From Dyadobacter beijingensis DSM 21582 (GTDB lineage Bacteria; Bacteroidota; Bacteroidia; Cytophagales; Spirosomataceae): a DNA stretch of 64,000 bases. The stretch lies in the NCBI RefSeq assembly GCF_000382205.1, contig NZ_KB907788.1, positions 682,001 to 746,000 of the forward strand. The letters are read 5' to 3'. The notes beneath the pieces were generated by a model. It was not told the origin of the DNA and made no database searches. It saw nothing but the letters and a program-made list of their open reading frames with translations. This document shows positions 41,012 to 50,064 of the stretch, piece by piece; within the stretch, counting starts at the first letter, position 1; each line of letters opens with the position of its first letter. The position numbers were made by a program, and so were the translations under genes.

Positions 41012-43570
41012 TTATACCTCCGATTTAAGGATATCGGGCAGCTCGCGCCGGAATTCTTCGCCGTAAATGTTGCTGTACTCGCGCGTGAAGCTTTCGAATG
41101 TGCTTTTGGCGAGCGAATGCTTCCCCAGCAATGCAAAAGATTTGCATTTGAGGATCATCGCCTCCTCGTTGGCCGGATCGAAGTAGGAAATGTTGTTGGC
41201 CAAACGGATCATCAGCTCGGCATCGTCCGACACCGGCACGCTGCCCGCGTAATTGAGATAGGTATTGACAACGATATTGGAAATCTCCGATTTGAATGCA
41301 TCCAGCCATTCGAATTCCATATTCGAAAGGAAGCTTCCCTTGTTGGTAATGTTGATCAACGCCTCCACCATCGCCCGGTCTATTGTTTTGGCCGACGTAA
41401 TGTTCAGGAAATCGAGGTAATCGATCTGCACCTCGTTTTCGTCAAAATCCAGCTTCCAGTGCCCCGCCGTCATCACGATCTGGCAATGCGGCATCCGCGC
41501 CAGGATCGCTTTCAGCTTCGTCAGGTTCACCGAGCGGTTGTTTCGCGCGCTCTCGGCCGTTTTGTCCGCCCACAGCAATTCCCGCAGTTTATCCGAATTA
41601 ATACCCCTTTTCCAGCGGATCGTATACAGCAATATCACGAGAAAAAGTTCTTTGATCAGCGGCGTAAATGCCTGGGTAATGTCGGTGCCGTTCGCGTCGG
41701 TCACCTGCAAGTCGCCGAACAGGGCAATGCTGTTTCTCGCGGGCGCATATGCGGGCGTGACGGTTTTCCTGGCGGGTGTGATAACGGCCGGTTCAATGCC
41801 TTGCACCTGCTCGCGACGCGTGTCCGGACGTGCAGGTGCATTTCGCCTGCGGTAATACAGCCAGGCGGCAATGCCGGCCAATGCCGCCGCTCCAAGTACA
41901 AAAGGCCACACCGGAACCTCCTCGCCCGCAGCCATCGCTACTTCCGCATTGGTCTCGCGTACGGGCGTGAGGAGCGTATACACGTGAAGGACCGTCTGCT
42001 TGTCGTCCTCGCTGCGCGTCATCGCCAGGGCGACCAGCTGCTTGCTGCCGGGGCAGAAAAACAGGTCGGCGAAGGAATGCGTGTCGTGGAAAGAATAGGG
42101 GATAGCGGCTGAAATAGACTTAAATGCAGGCTTTTCGAGTGAGCCCTGCATCAGTTGCAATGCCGAGTTATACCGGTTTTTGGGAAACGTCAATGCGTAG
42201 AAATGGTTGTCCGAGAAGACCAGCGAGTTAGCAAAATTGAGGTTCGGCAGGTCCGCGCCGGTTTCGTACACTTTCGTCCAATGCCTTGTTTCAGGGTTAA
42301 AAAGCAAGAGGTCGTTCCAGTTACGCGGGTTCAGGATCTGCTGACCGGTAAGGCTGCCATACCCACCCAGCAGGTACATTCCCTTTGCACCCGACCCGCC
42401 CGCAGCGAGGTACCGCGGCGTAAAAATGCCCGTATCGGCGGCCACAGGGCTCCATTGCCCGGTCGGCAAATGCAGCCGGTGGATGCTGTTTTTGTAGGTC
42501 AGATGCCCGTAGCCGCCGAACACGTAAAGCGACGAGTCGGGCGCAGAGTAAAACTTGTTGGAATGCCAATACTCGGTAGAGCTTTCGGGAATCGGGAAAA
42601 TGAAGTTGTTGTCCCATTTGCGGGTTGTAAAATCGAAACGAGCAATGCGTTGCTGGTCAGCATTATAGGTGTACAAATTGCCACTAGCAGTATCCACAAA
42701 CGCCTGGTTGCCTTTTGCCAGGTGAAGCCTGCCCGAAGCGTAGGGGTAAGCGACAGCCACCTGGCTCGCCACCGAATAGGAGTGCAGGCTGTCCTCGCCG
42801 ATCAGGTAGAGCGTCTCCCTTTTCTGGTCGAGGGCGGTACAGGCAAATCCGCTCGTAATGATGCGTTTGCGCGGCTGCCATACTTCGCGCAGCCTTTCTA
42901 CCCACACCGGATTTTCACTGACGGCCGCCGTTTTGCCCTTTCCATTATGCGCCGTCGCGCCGGAACGCTCGTCGAGCGGCCAGGAACCGGTTGTTTTGCC
43001 GTCCAGCGTCAGTTCAATGTCGGCCAATGTCATCGGCGGTACGTCCGTCGTTTGAAAAACCTTGTGCTGGTTGGCTCCGAAAAGTACCTGGAAACAGCTG
43101 CCGGGCGCCAGATCGATCGTTTGGGCGAACGTCCTGCCACCTGCGGCGATGGTCAGTTTGCGGGCCGTAGCATCGAGGTTTACGCGGAACCGCGTGCCGC
43201 TGCCGAACAGTATATTATCGGGCAGGTTGAATGCTATGGACGAGAGCCGGTCGCCGGTGATTACCCGGAAACGACCATTGGCCGCGGCGATGCCGTTGTC
43301 GTAAACGAGGTCGATGTTATGCTTATCGTTGCCGATAAGCCGAAAAATGTAACCGAAATAAGTCTTCTGCTTCGGCACGAACGCCAGGTCGAAAGTCAGT
43401 TCCAGTTTTTCAGAAAAGCATACAGGTTTAGCAGGTGTGATGTTCAGTGTCGTGCGCTGGTCTTGCAGTACTTCGTAACTCGCAAAGCGCAGGCCGTGCT
43501 GTTGGGCCAGTGCGGGTTTTGGAAAAATGAATAACAGCGCGGCAATGAGGGTCAGGAGTGGGAGGTTCAT
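41012..43570 (-). CDS. Membrane-spanning Kelch/SARP-type one-component regulator
   Basis: This 852-residue protein reads as a sensor-regulator: signal peptide (residues 1-22, LFIFPKPALAQ), an extracytoplasmic laminin-G-like domain (about 25-215), a Kelch-type beta-propeller (about 220-520, repeated segments such as SSLYVFGGYGHLTYKNSIHR and GAKGMYLLGGYGSLTG), a membrane helix at about 554-574 (WPFVLGAAALAGIAAWLYY), then a cytoplasmic winged helix like SARP/OmpR domains (LRELLWADKTAESARNNRSV) and a C-terminal BTAD-like helical part. It lies next to a GH71/99-like enzyme and a SusC/SusD/DUF3823 operon, so a glycan-binding propeller may control this locus. The start at 43570 places the signal peptide at the N-terminus. 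Confidence 0.78.
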   Translation of the reverse strand: MNLPLLTLIAALLFIFPKPALAQQHGLRFASYEVLQDQRTTLNITPAKPVCFSEKLELTFDLAFVPKQKTYFGYIFRLIGNDKHNIDLVYDNGIAAANGRFRVITGDRLSSIAFNLPDNILFGSGTRFRVNLDATARKLTIAAGGRTFAQTIDLAPGSCFQVLFGANQHKVFQTTDVPPMTLADIELTLDGKTTGSWPLDERSGATAHNGKGKTAAVSENPVWVERLREVWQPRKRIITSGFACTALDQKRETLYLIGEDSLHSYSVASQVAVAYPYASGRLHLAKGNQAFVDTASGNLYTYNADQQRIARFDFTTRKWDNNFIFPIPESSTEYWHSNKFYSAPDSSLYVFGGYGHLTYKNSIHRLHLPTGQWSPVAADTGIFTPRYLAAGGSGAKGMYLLGGYGSLTGQQILNPRNWNDLLLFNPETRHWTKVYETGADLPNLNFANSLVFSDNHFYALTFPKNRYNSALQLMQGSLEKPAFKSISAAIPYSFHDTHSFADLFFCPGSKQLVALAMTRSEDDKQTVLHVYTLLTPVRETNAEVAMAAGEEVPVWPFVLGAAALAGIAAWLYYRRRNAPARPDTRREQVQGIEPAVITPARKTVTPAYAPARNSIALFGDLQVTDANGTDITQAFTPLIKELFLVILLYTIRWKRGINSDKLRELLWADKTAESARNNRSVNLTKLKAILARMPHCQIVMTAGHWKLDFDENEVQIDYLDFLNITSAKTIDRAMVEALINITNKGSFLSNMEFEWLDAFKSEISNIVVNTYLNYAGSVPVSDDAELMIRLANNISYFDPANEEAMILKCKSFALLGKHSLAKSTFESFTREYSNIYGEEFRRELPDILKSEV

Positions 43571-43741
43571 CAGGTAATCCGGGGGCGATACCGGGCGCTG
43601 GCCGCTCATGGTGGTTTCAGGAGGCATGAAATGGCTCATAAGGGTTCGGCCCGGTTCAGGTAATACGCAGTAGCTTCAAATAATTTACAAAAGTTAAAAA
43701 AAACTTGAAATAATATAAGGCTGCATGCATTGCCCGACTGA

Positions 43742-43777
43742 AAAATATGCGCCCCGGCCGTACGAGGGCCGGGGCGC
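43742..43777 (-). terminator. Terminator of the GH71/99-like gene
   Basis: GCGCCCCGGCC (43749-43759) and GGCCGGGGCGC (43767-43777) form a perfect 11-base stem with a 7-base loop. On the minus strand ATATTTTT follows, fitting a terminator of the gene at 43805-46612. Confidence 0.88.
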
Positions 43778-43804
43778 AAGGCAAATGTTCGGAGAAAGCG
43801 GAAA

Positions 43805-46612
43805 TTACGGCTTCACGATCTTCCGTTCGGCACCGTCGATCTTCACAATGTAGGTACCGGCGGGCCATTGACTGATATTCAGTTCAAAATAAGGCTTGCC
43901 GGGCGAAGATGAATGCATTTTCCGGCCCGCTGCATTCACCACATCTAGCTGCAAAATGCGCGCATCGGATTTCACCGCCAGCACGGAAGACGCCGGGTTA
44001 GGGAATACGGAAACGCTGAGCGACCGCTCGATTTCCGCCGTGACAATGCTGCTGTACGTGAATGTGCCGTCCAGGTCCACCATTTTCAGACGGTAGTAGA
44101 AGCGCCCGGCAGGCAAGTGTACGTCCGCGAAATGGTAGTCCTGCGCCGCATGGCTGTTCTGGTGCGAATTGACCTTGCCGATCGTCGTAAATGCCTTCGC
44201 ATCGCCGCTGCGCTGCACGTCGAAATGCGAGCTGTTGGTTTCCTGCGTCGTCCGCCATGTCAGCTGTGCATTGTTCTGCTCGCTTTGCGCGCGCAGGCTC
44301 ACGAGCGTAACGGGCAGAGGCTGGCCCGCCGTCGTGCTGAGCGCATTAGGGAAGAGCGGTACCGAAAGGCTGTTGCTCGCTTTGCCGGCGAGTACTTTCT
44401 TGGTGTAGCCGCCGATGGCCATATACCAATCCGGCGTCAGGTCGTAGCCGTCGGCGTCGAGCGAGAGGAACCAGATATTGCCGCCTTTGGGCGTGTGGTC
44501 ACCGAATTTCTCCATCTTGAAGTACGAAGTAGCTTCGTCCACCTCGTCGAACATGGCGAGGTATACCATGTTAGCGCCCTCGTTGATCACATTCTGGGAC
44601 TGCTGCCACAAAAAGCTGCCGCCATTGCGCGGGATCGAGTTTTTGATGGCGGCCGACGGGTTGTTCCGCACCGTTTGCAGGTTGAACCACGAGAAACCGG
44701 GGAAGATCACGGGCATATAGTCGATGTTTTTAGGCTGCAAATAAGCCATATCCGGCCGCACGGAATTGATCGCGAAAGAGTTGGCGCCGCTTTCGGTGCT
44801 GTACCGTCCTACCGCCCACGGGCTGATCACGTCCAGCTGGTCGTACACCGCCAGCCATTCCGCCGTATGCGTGCGCCAGTTGTCGTTGAGGCCGCCCATT
44901 ACGGTAGCGCGGTATTTGGGCGCGTCGGTCGGGTCGGTGGGATCGCCATCGCGGAAGAATTTCACGAGCTTATCGGAACGCGGGGCGGTGGCGTCCGGGT
45001 TGGATGCGAGGCCCAACCCCCACAATGCGACGAGCGGGCGGCCCTTGTGCCAGAGGTAATTGCTTTCGGAAGTAACACCCATTTCGTCCACCAGCTTTTT
45101 CCAGTCGGCAATTACGGCCTCGGTGGAAGTCGCGTCCGCGCCCGAGAGGTCGTACATGATCGCATATACGCGCCCGTATTTCAGGCTGGCCGTCTGCACG
45201 TTATCGATCACTTTTTCGAAATGCCGGGGCACGCGGGAGTCGCCTGTGCGGAAGTTCTGTAAAAACCGCTGCTGGAACACGCCGTCGATCTCGTGCTCGC
45301 GCATCCATTTGAAATGCTGGTCTACCGTATTATAGTTGTAGCTCGAAAACAGCTTCGCGGGCGTTCCATTCGCATAGGTCATATTGGTCGCCACCAGCTC
45401 GCCCGCAGGATAGTCGCCCAGGTAGGGCCACATATCCACGGTCGCATTGGCGTGATCGGGCGCGCCGCCGAACCAGTGGAGCCACCAGTTGTGGGTTGGG
45501 CTGCCGTCGGTAGGAAGGCCAAACCAGCCCTGGTAGCCGAACATCACCTTGCCGTTCAACGTATTGGCCGACGGCACAGGCGTGGTCGCCGCGGCTGGTT
45601 CGTAAAATTCGATCTCGTCCACCCGTGCCGTAATGGATGCATTCAGCGGCTGATTAATGCGGAAATAGTTGATCGCGCCGAGGTTGGGGCTACCCGTTTT
45701 CACGGCTTCGGCCAGATGCAGGATCACGTGGTTCCACCCGTTCTGGATCTTCTGGTTGGCCAGGTTCCAGCGGTATTCATCGCTGCCCGCCTGGCCCGAC
45801 GAGGAGAATACGATGCTGCCGCCGCCATTGAACTGCGTCGCGTCCGATGCAAAAAGCCAGAATTTCACGACCCCTCCGGCTTCGCTCACCGTCGTATTGA
45901 AGGGAGCGGTGCTGAGTGTAAACCAGTTGGCGCCAGAACCCGTCTTGGCAATGGATGCGCTGCCGAGAATTTTGTTGCCCGTATCGGCCCCCGGCGCATC
46001 AGCTCCTGACCAGCCGGTGGTATTGTCCGCCGCATTGAATATATGCGCCCCCGTGAGCACGCTGCCCTCGTATCCCTTCGTGAAACGGACATTATCGATC
46101 TTGATAATCACCGATTCGCCTGCATTAATGGGTTTGTAATACCTGAAAAAATTGATCGCCGCCAGGTTGGGATTGCCCTGCTTACCGGCTGCGCTCAGAC
46201 GCAGCACCACGTTGTTCCAGCCATTGCGGAGGTTCACGCTGGAAGTCCCCCAGTTGTATTCGTCGGTGTCGGGGTTGCCCGAGCTGGTAATCTCGAACTG
46301 CCCGCCCGACGCGCTGAACTTGGTAATGTCCGACACATACAGGGAAAATTGGAGATAGGCGATATTCAGTTCGGTGGGGCCGATACCCGTGTTGATCGGT
46401 GTCGTGAACGTACGGCGCAGGCGTTCGGTATTGCCGCCTTCCGATTTGATGGCGTACGTGCCTTGTACGGGCGCGTCGGAATCGAGGCTGAGCGTGTTGC
46501 CGCCGCCGCCCCAGCCGGTCAGCGATTCGCAGTCGTCCACGGGGATGACCTGCGCGCGCGAGGGCAGTGCCGCTGCCAGTAACAGGAGCAACAGTAAACA
46601 GTTGGTCTTCAT
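43805..46612 (-). CDS. GH71/99-like secreted glycosidase with T9SS sorting domain
   Basis: This 935-residue exported protein (signal peptide about 1-20, start at 46612) has two N-terminal carbohydrate-binding-module-like domains (about 20-175, 185-335), a GH71/99-like catalytic domain at about 345-735 (GKVMFGYQGWFGLPTDGSPT, WMREHEIDGVFQQRFLQNF), and a C-terminal type A T9SS sorting domain (SVFPNPASS...GTYIVKIDG). GH99 enzymes use an ExxE pair; here E690 and E693 in FDEVDEAT fit that spacing, which suggests alpha-mannan or alpha-mannoside cleavage by GH99-like chemistry. That substrate call is inference, since GH71 alpha-1,3-glucanases share the fold. It is divergent from the SusC/SusD operon and probably acts at the surface on polymer taken up by it. 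Confidence 0.82.
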   Translation of the reverse strand: MKTNCLLLLLLLAAALPSRAQVIPVDDCESLTGWGGGGNTLSLDSDAPVQGTYAIKSEGGNTERLRRTFTTPINTGIGPTELNIAYLQFSLYVSDITKFSASGGQFEITSSGNPDTDEYNWGTSSVNLRNGWNNVVLRLSAAGKQGNPNLAAINFFRYYKPINAGESVIIKIDNVRFTKGYEGSVLTGAHIFNAADNTTGWSGADAPGADTGNKILGSASIAKTGSGANWFTLSTAPFNTTVSEAGGVVKFWLFASDATQFNGGGSIVFSSSGQAGSDEYRWNLANQKIQNGWNHVILHLAEAVKTGSPNLGAINYFRINQPLNASITARVDEIEFYEPAAATTPVPSANTLNGKVMFGYQGWFGLPTDGSPTHNWWLHWFGGAPDHANATVDMWPYLGDYPAGELVATNMTYANGTPAKLFSSYNYNTVDQHFKWMREHEIDGVFQQRFLQNFRTGDSRVPRHFEKVIDNVQTASLKYGRVYAIMYDLSGADATSTEAVIADWKKLVDEMGVTSESNYLWHKGRPLVALWGLGLASNPDATAPRSDKLVKFFRDGDPTDPTDAPKYRATVMGGLNDNWRTHTAEWLAVYDQLDVISPWAVGRYSTESGANSFAINSVRPDMAYLQPKNIDYMPVIFPGFSWFNLQTVRNNPSAAIKNSIPRNGGSFLWQQSQNVINEGANMVYLAMFDEVDEATSYFKMEKFGDHTPKGGNIWFLSLDADGYDLTPDWYMAIGGYTKKVLAGKASNSLSVPLFPNALSTTAGQPLPVTLVSLRAQSEQNNAQLTWRTTQETNSSHFDVQRSGDAKAFTTIGKVNSHQNSHAAQDYHFADVHLPAGRFYYRLKMVDLDGTFTYSSIVTAEIERSLSVSVFPNPASSVLAVKSDARILQLDVVNAAGRKMHSSSPGKPYFELNISQWPAGTYIVKIDGAERKIVKP

Positions 46613-46741
46613 GTAGGTTTGGATTAAGGTGAAAAGATTTGCGTAAATGCATTGGCCCAAAGCTAGATCCGCACCTATAATTTTGGCTTAACTATAAATT
46701 AATAAAGAATAAATGGGAAAAAATATCGGGCTAAAAGCGCC

Positions 46742-46762
46742 AATTAAGTCCAAATTAAGTCC
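46742..46762 (+). repeat. Direct repeat AATTAAGTCC x2, candidate operator
   Basis: AATTAAGTCC occurs at 46742-46751 and 46753-46762, 11 bases apart, about one helical turn, which is a usual geometry for activator binding. It lies 79-99 bases upstream of the SusC start at 46841 and about 130-150 bases upstream of the divergent glycosidase start at 46612. No recognisable -33/-7 was seen nearby. A SARP-type regulator, which usually binds direct repeats with helical spacing, is encoded next door. Confidence 0.6.
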
Positions 46763-46840
46763 CCGTTAACACCTCCGCCTTTACTTAGCAGCCGGATTTA
46801 CAATTACCTCCGTGTAACTTTTTCTTTCAAAAAAACAATT

Positions 46841-49800
46841 ATGAACAAAACTTTATCCATCCCCTTATGGGCGGTGAGCATGGCATTGCTATGCCATTTC
46901 AACCCACCTGCGTATGCGATCGGAAAGGGCATCGACGGGGTAACCCAGACCCGCCCGCCGGCAGCAACCGATGTTTCAGGAATCGTCAAAGATGAAAAAG
47001 GCGAAGGCATTCCAGGCGTGAATGTGCTCGTGAAAGGTACCGCCACAGGTACTACCACCGACGTGAACGGGAAGTTTTCGATCCAGGTCGGGTCGGGTGC
47101 CGATGTGCTGGTATTTTCTTTTGTAGGGTATTCCAAACAGGAAATCGCCGTTGGCAGCCAGACGACCATTAACGTCATCCTGGCCGAGGACAACAAGAAC
47201 CTCGACGAGGTGGTGGTGGTCGGCTACGGCACACAAAAGAAGGTGACGCTCACGGGTGCGGTGGTGTCGGTGAACAGCCAGGAGATCGTGACGACCAAGA
47301 ACCAGAATGTGCAGAATATGCTCACGGGCAAGCTGCCGGGCTTGCGGGTGGTCCAGAAATCGTCGGAGCCGGGGGATTTCAATTCCAACCAGTTCGACAT
47401 CCGCGGCTTCGGTAACCCTCTGATCGTCATCGACGGCGTGCCGCGCGACAATATTTCGCGCATCGATCCCAACGAGATCGAAAGCATTTCCATTCTGAAA
47501 GACGCCGCCGCGGCCATTTACGGCGTGCGGGCGGCTAATGGCGTGGTGCTCGTGACGACCAAGCGCGGGGCGAGCGGCCGGGCGAAGATCGAGTATTCGA
47601 TGTACTACGGCAGCCAGACGGCACTCGGATTGCCCAAGCCCGTCGGCGCGATCGAGCGCTACACGCTCATGAACGAGAAGAGCATGCACAATGTGAACAG
47701 CCCGACGATCCGCTATTCCGAATCGGATTTCGCGCCGTACCTCGAAGGCAAGCTCCAAAGCACCGACTGGTATGACCTCACCATGCAGAAACGCGCACCG
47801 CAGCAACAGCATAACCTCAGCGCAAGCGGCGGCACCGCCGACGGCCGGGTCGATTATTTTATCAATATGGGCTACATGTACCAGGAAGGTTTCTGGAAGA
47901 GCAAGGATTTGAATTACGACAAATACAATCTTCGCTCGAACATCAATGCGCAGATTACCAAGAATTTGCGGGCATCCTTAAAGCTCAGCGGCATTATCGA
48001 CACCAAAAATAACCAGCAGGCGGGCGGTATGCACGAGATTTACGGCCCGCTCTGGCGCGCGCAGCCCAACGAGACCAATTATGCCAACAATAACCCCGAT
48101 TACCTCTTCAAAATGGCGGCGGGGCACCCCGTGGCTTTGACGACCGCTGCGATTTCGGGTTACCAGCAGGATAACAACAAATGGCTCCAAAGCCAGTTTC
48201 AGCTGGAATACACGGTGCCGTACGTGGAAGGGCTGATGGCCAAGGGAATGTTCAGTTACGACACGCGGATCAACTCCAACACCAATTATAAAAAGTCTTA
48301 CAATTTGTACGATTACAATGCGTCGAACAACACCTATGCGCCCTTCGCCAATAACCTGCCCGACCAGCTGATCCGCACGTACAACACGCTGCCGTCGACA
48401 TTGATGCAGGTTTCGCTGAACTACACCCGCAGTTTCAAAGAAAGGCATAATGTGGGCGCATTGGTACTTTACGAGGAAAGCACCCGCAGCAGCGATAACT
48501 TCTACGCGAGCCGGGAACTGGGCATCCCGATGGAGTACCTTTTTGCGGGAAAAGCGCAGAACCAGGTCGGCAACAGCAATATCAACAACATCTGGAAGAA
48601 TGCGAACAAAGGGCTCGTGGGCCGATTGAACTACGACTTCAAAGGCAAATACATCGCCGATTTCAGCTTCCGGTACGACGGTTCATCCAAATTCCCTCCG
48701 GGCAGGCAATGGGGCTTTTTCCCGGCGGTATCGGCGGGCTGGCGGTTGTCGGAGGAAGGTTTTATCAAAAACAATGCGGCTTTCCGTTTCCTGGATAACC
48801 TGAAAATCAGGGGCTCTTATGGCACAATGGGGGATGATGGCGCTTCTTCCTACCAGTTTGTTTCCGGCTATGACTATCCTTTTAATGGCAACAGCCAGGC
48901 GCTGGCAGGCGGGTATATGTTCGGCGGATCGTTCGTGAATTCGCTGGGTTTCCGCAATTCGCCCAACCCGAACATTACCTGGTATACTGTAAAAACGGCC
49001 AATGCGGGGCTGGATGCCGGTTTCTGGAATGGCCTGGTGGAGGTTACCTTCGATATTTTCCGCCGGAACCGCACCGGTTTGCTCGCCAACCGGCTCATGT
49101 CCTTGCCCGGTACGTTCGGCGCGACGATGCCGCAGGAAAACCTGAACAGCGACCAGACGAGTGGTTTTGAGATTTCCCTATCGCACAGGAAGCGCGTTAA
49201 TGAAATCCGCTACAATGTATCGGGCAACCTTTCGCTCACCCGTACGCGCAACCTGTACATTGAAAGGGGTCGGTCCGGTAATTCGTACGATAACTGGCGT
49301 AACAACCGCAGCGACCGCTTCAACGACGTGTGGTTCGGCTGGGGTTATGAAGGGCAGTTCCAGTCGTACGAGCAGATCGCCACACACGGTTCGTACGTGG
49401 GCCGCGCTACGTTGCCGGGCGATTACATTTACGAGGACTGGAACGGCGATGGTACCATCGATGACATGGACCGCCACCCGATTGCGACGACCATTAACCC
49501 CGCCAGCACGACCACAGTGGGCGGCGACGCCAAGAAGAACCACCCGCTGATGAACTTCGGCTTCTCCGGTTCCATCGATTACAAGGGGTTTGACCTGAAC
49601 ATCCTCTTTCAGGGCGCGGCGCTCTCGTACGTGGCTTACGGCGAGCAGCTGCGCGAGCCGCTGGCCTGGGACGGTAATGCACTGGAATTCTTCATGGACC
49701 GCTGGCACCCGGCCGACGCCAAGGCCGATCCTTACAACCCGTCGACGCAATGGGTGCGGGGCTACTACGCTTATACCGGCACCACAGCCGACGAAAACTC

Positions 49801-50041
49801 GGCCCGTAACATCCAGAACGGCGCATATCTGCGGCTGAAAAGCGCAGAAATCGGCTACTCGCTGCCGAAAGACCTGCTGAAAAGGGTGGGCGTGCAGGGG
49901 CTGCGTGTATATGTGAACGGCTATAACCTCCACACATTCACGAAGGTGAAAGGCCTCGATCCCGAGCACCCGTCGGAATTGTACGGCTACATGTACCCGA
50001 TCAACCGGACGATCAACCTGGGCGCGAGTATCAGTTTTTAA
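46841..50041 (+). CDS. SusC/RagA-family TonB-dependent receptor
   Basis: This 1066-residue outer-membrane receptor has a signal peptide (about 1-26), a carboxypeptidase-like domain (VSGIVKDEKGEGIPGV), a TonB-box region (LDEVVVVGYGTQ), a plug (GNPLIVIDGVPRDNI, GVVLVTTKRG) and the barrel, with a terminal aromatic strand (LGASISF). No STN domain is present, in agreement with the absence of FecR/sigma genes in the neighbourhood. It pairs with the SusD gene 23 bases downstream of its stop (using the SusD start at 50065). It should import a glycan released by the adjacent GH71/99-like enzyme. Confidence 0.93.
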   Translation: MNKTLSIPLWAVSMALLCHFNPPAYAIGKGIDGVTQTRPPAATDVSGIVKDEKGEGIPGVNVLVKGTATGTTTDVNGKFSIQVGSGADVLVFSFVGYSKQEIAVGSQTTINVILAEDNKNLDEVVVVGYGTQKKVTLTGAVVSVNSQEIVTTKNQNVQNMLTGKLPGLRVVQKSSEPGDFNSNQFDIRGFGNPLIVIDGVPRDNISRIDPNEIESISILKDAAAAIYGVRAANGVVLVTTKRGASGRAKIEYSMYYGSQTALGLPKPVGAIERYTLMNEKSMHNVNSPTIRYSESDFAPYLEGKLQSTDWYDLTMQKRAPQQQHNLSASGGTADGRVDYFINMGYMYQEGFWKSKDLNYDKYNLRSNINAQITKNLRASLKLSGIIDTKNNQQAGGMHEIYGPLWRAQPNETNYANNNPDYLFKMAAGHPVALTTAAISGYQQDNNKWLQSQFQLEYTVPYVEGLMAKGMFSYDTRINSNTNYKKSYNLYDYNASNNTYAPFANNLPDQLIRTYNTLPSTLMQVSLNYTRSFKERHNVGALVLYEESTRSSDNFYASRELGIPMEYLFAGKAQNQVGNSNINNIWKNANKGLVGRLNYDFKGKYIADFSFRYDGSSKFPPGRQWGFFPAVSAGWRLSEEGFIKNNAAFRFLDNLKIRGSYGTMGDDGASSYQFVSGYDYPFNGNSQALAGGYMFGGSFVNSLGFRNSPNPNITWYTVKTANAGLDAGFWNGLVEVTFDIFRRNRTGLLANRLMSLPGTFGATMPQENLNSDQTSGFEISLSHRKRVNEIRYNVSGNLSLTRTRNLYIERGRSGNSYDNWRNNRSDRFNDVWFGWGYEGQFQSYEQIATHGSYVGRATLPGDYIYEDWNGDGTIDDMDRHPIATTINPASTTTVGGDAKKNHPLMNFGFSGSIDYKGFDLNILFQGAALSYVAYGEQLREPLAWDGNALEFFMDRWHPADAKADPYNPSTQWVRGYYAYTGTTADENSARNIQNGAYLRLKSAEIGYSLPKDLLKRVGVQGLRVYVNGYNLHTFTKVKGLDPEHPSELYGYMYPINRTINLGASISF

Positions 50042-50064
50042 ATTCTATCAGTATGGTATTTCAA

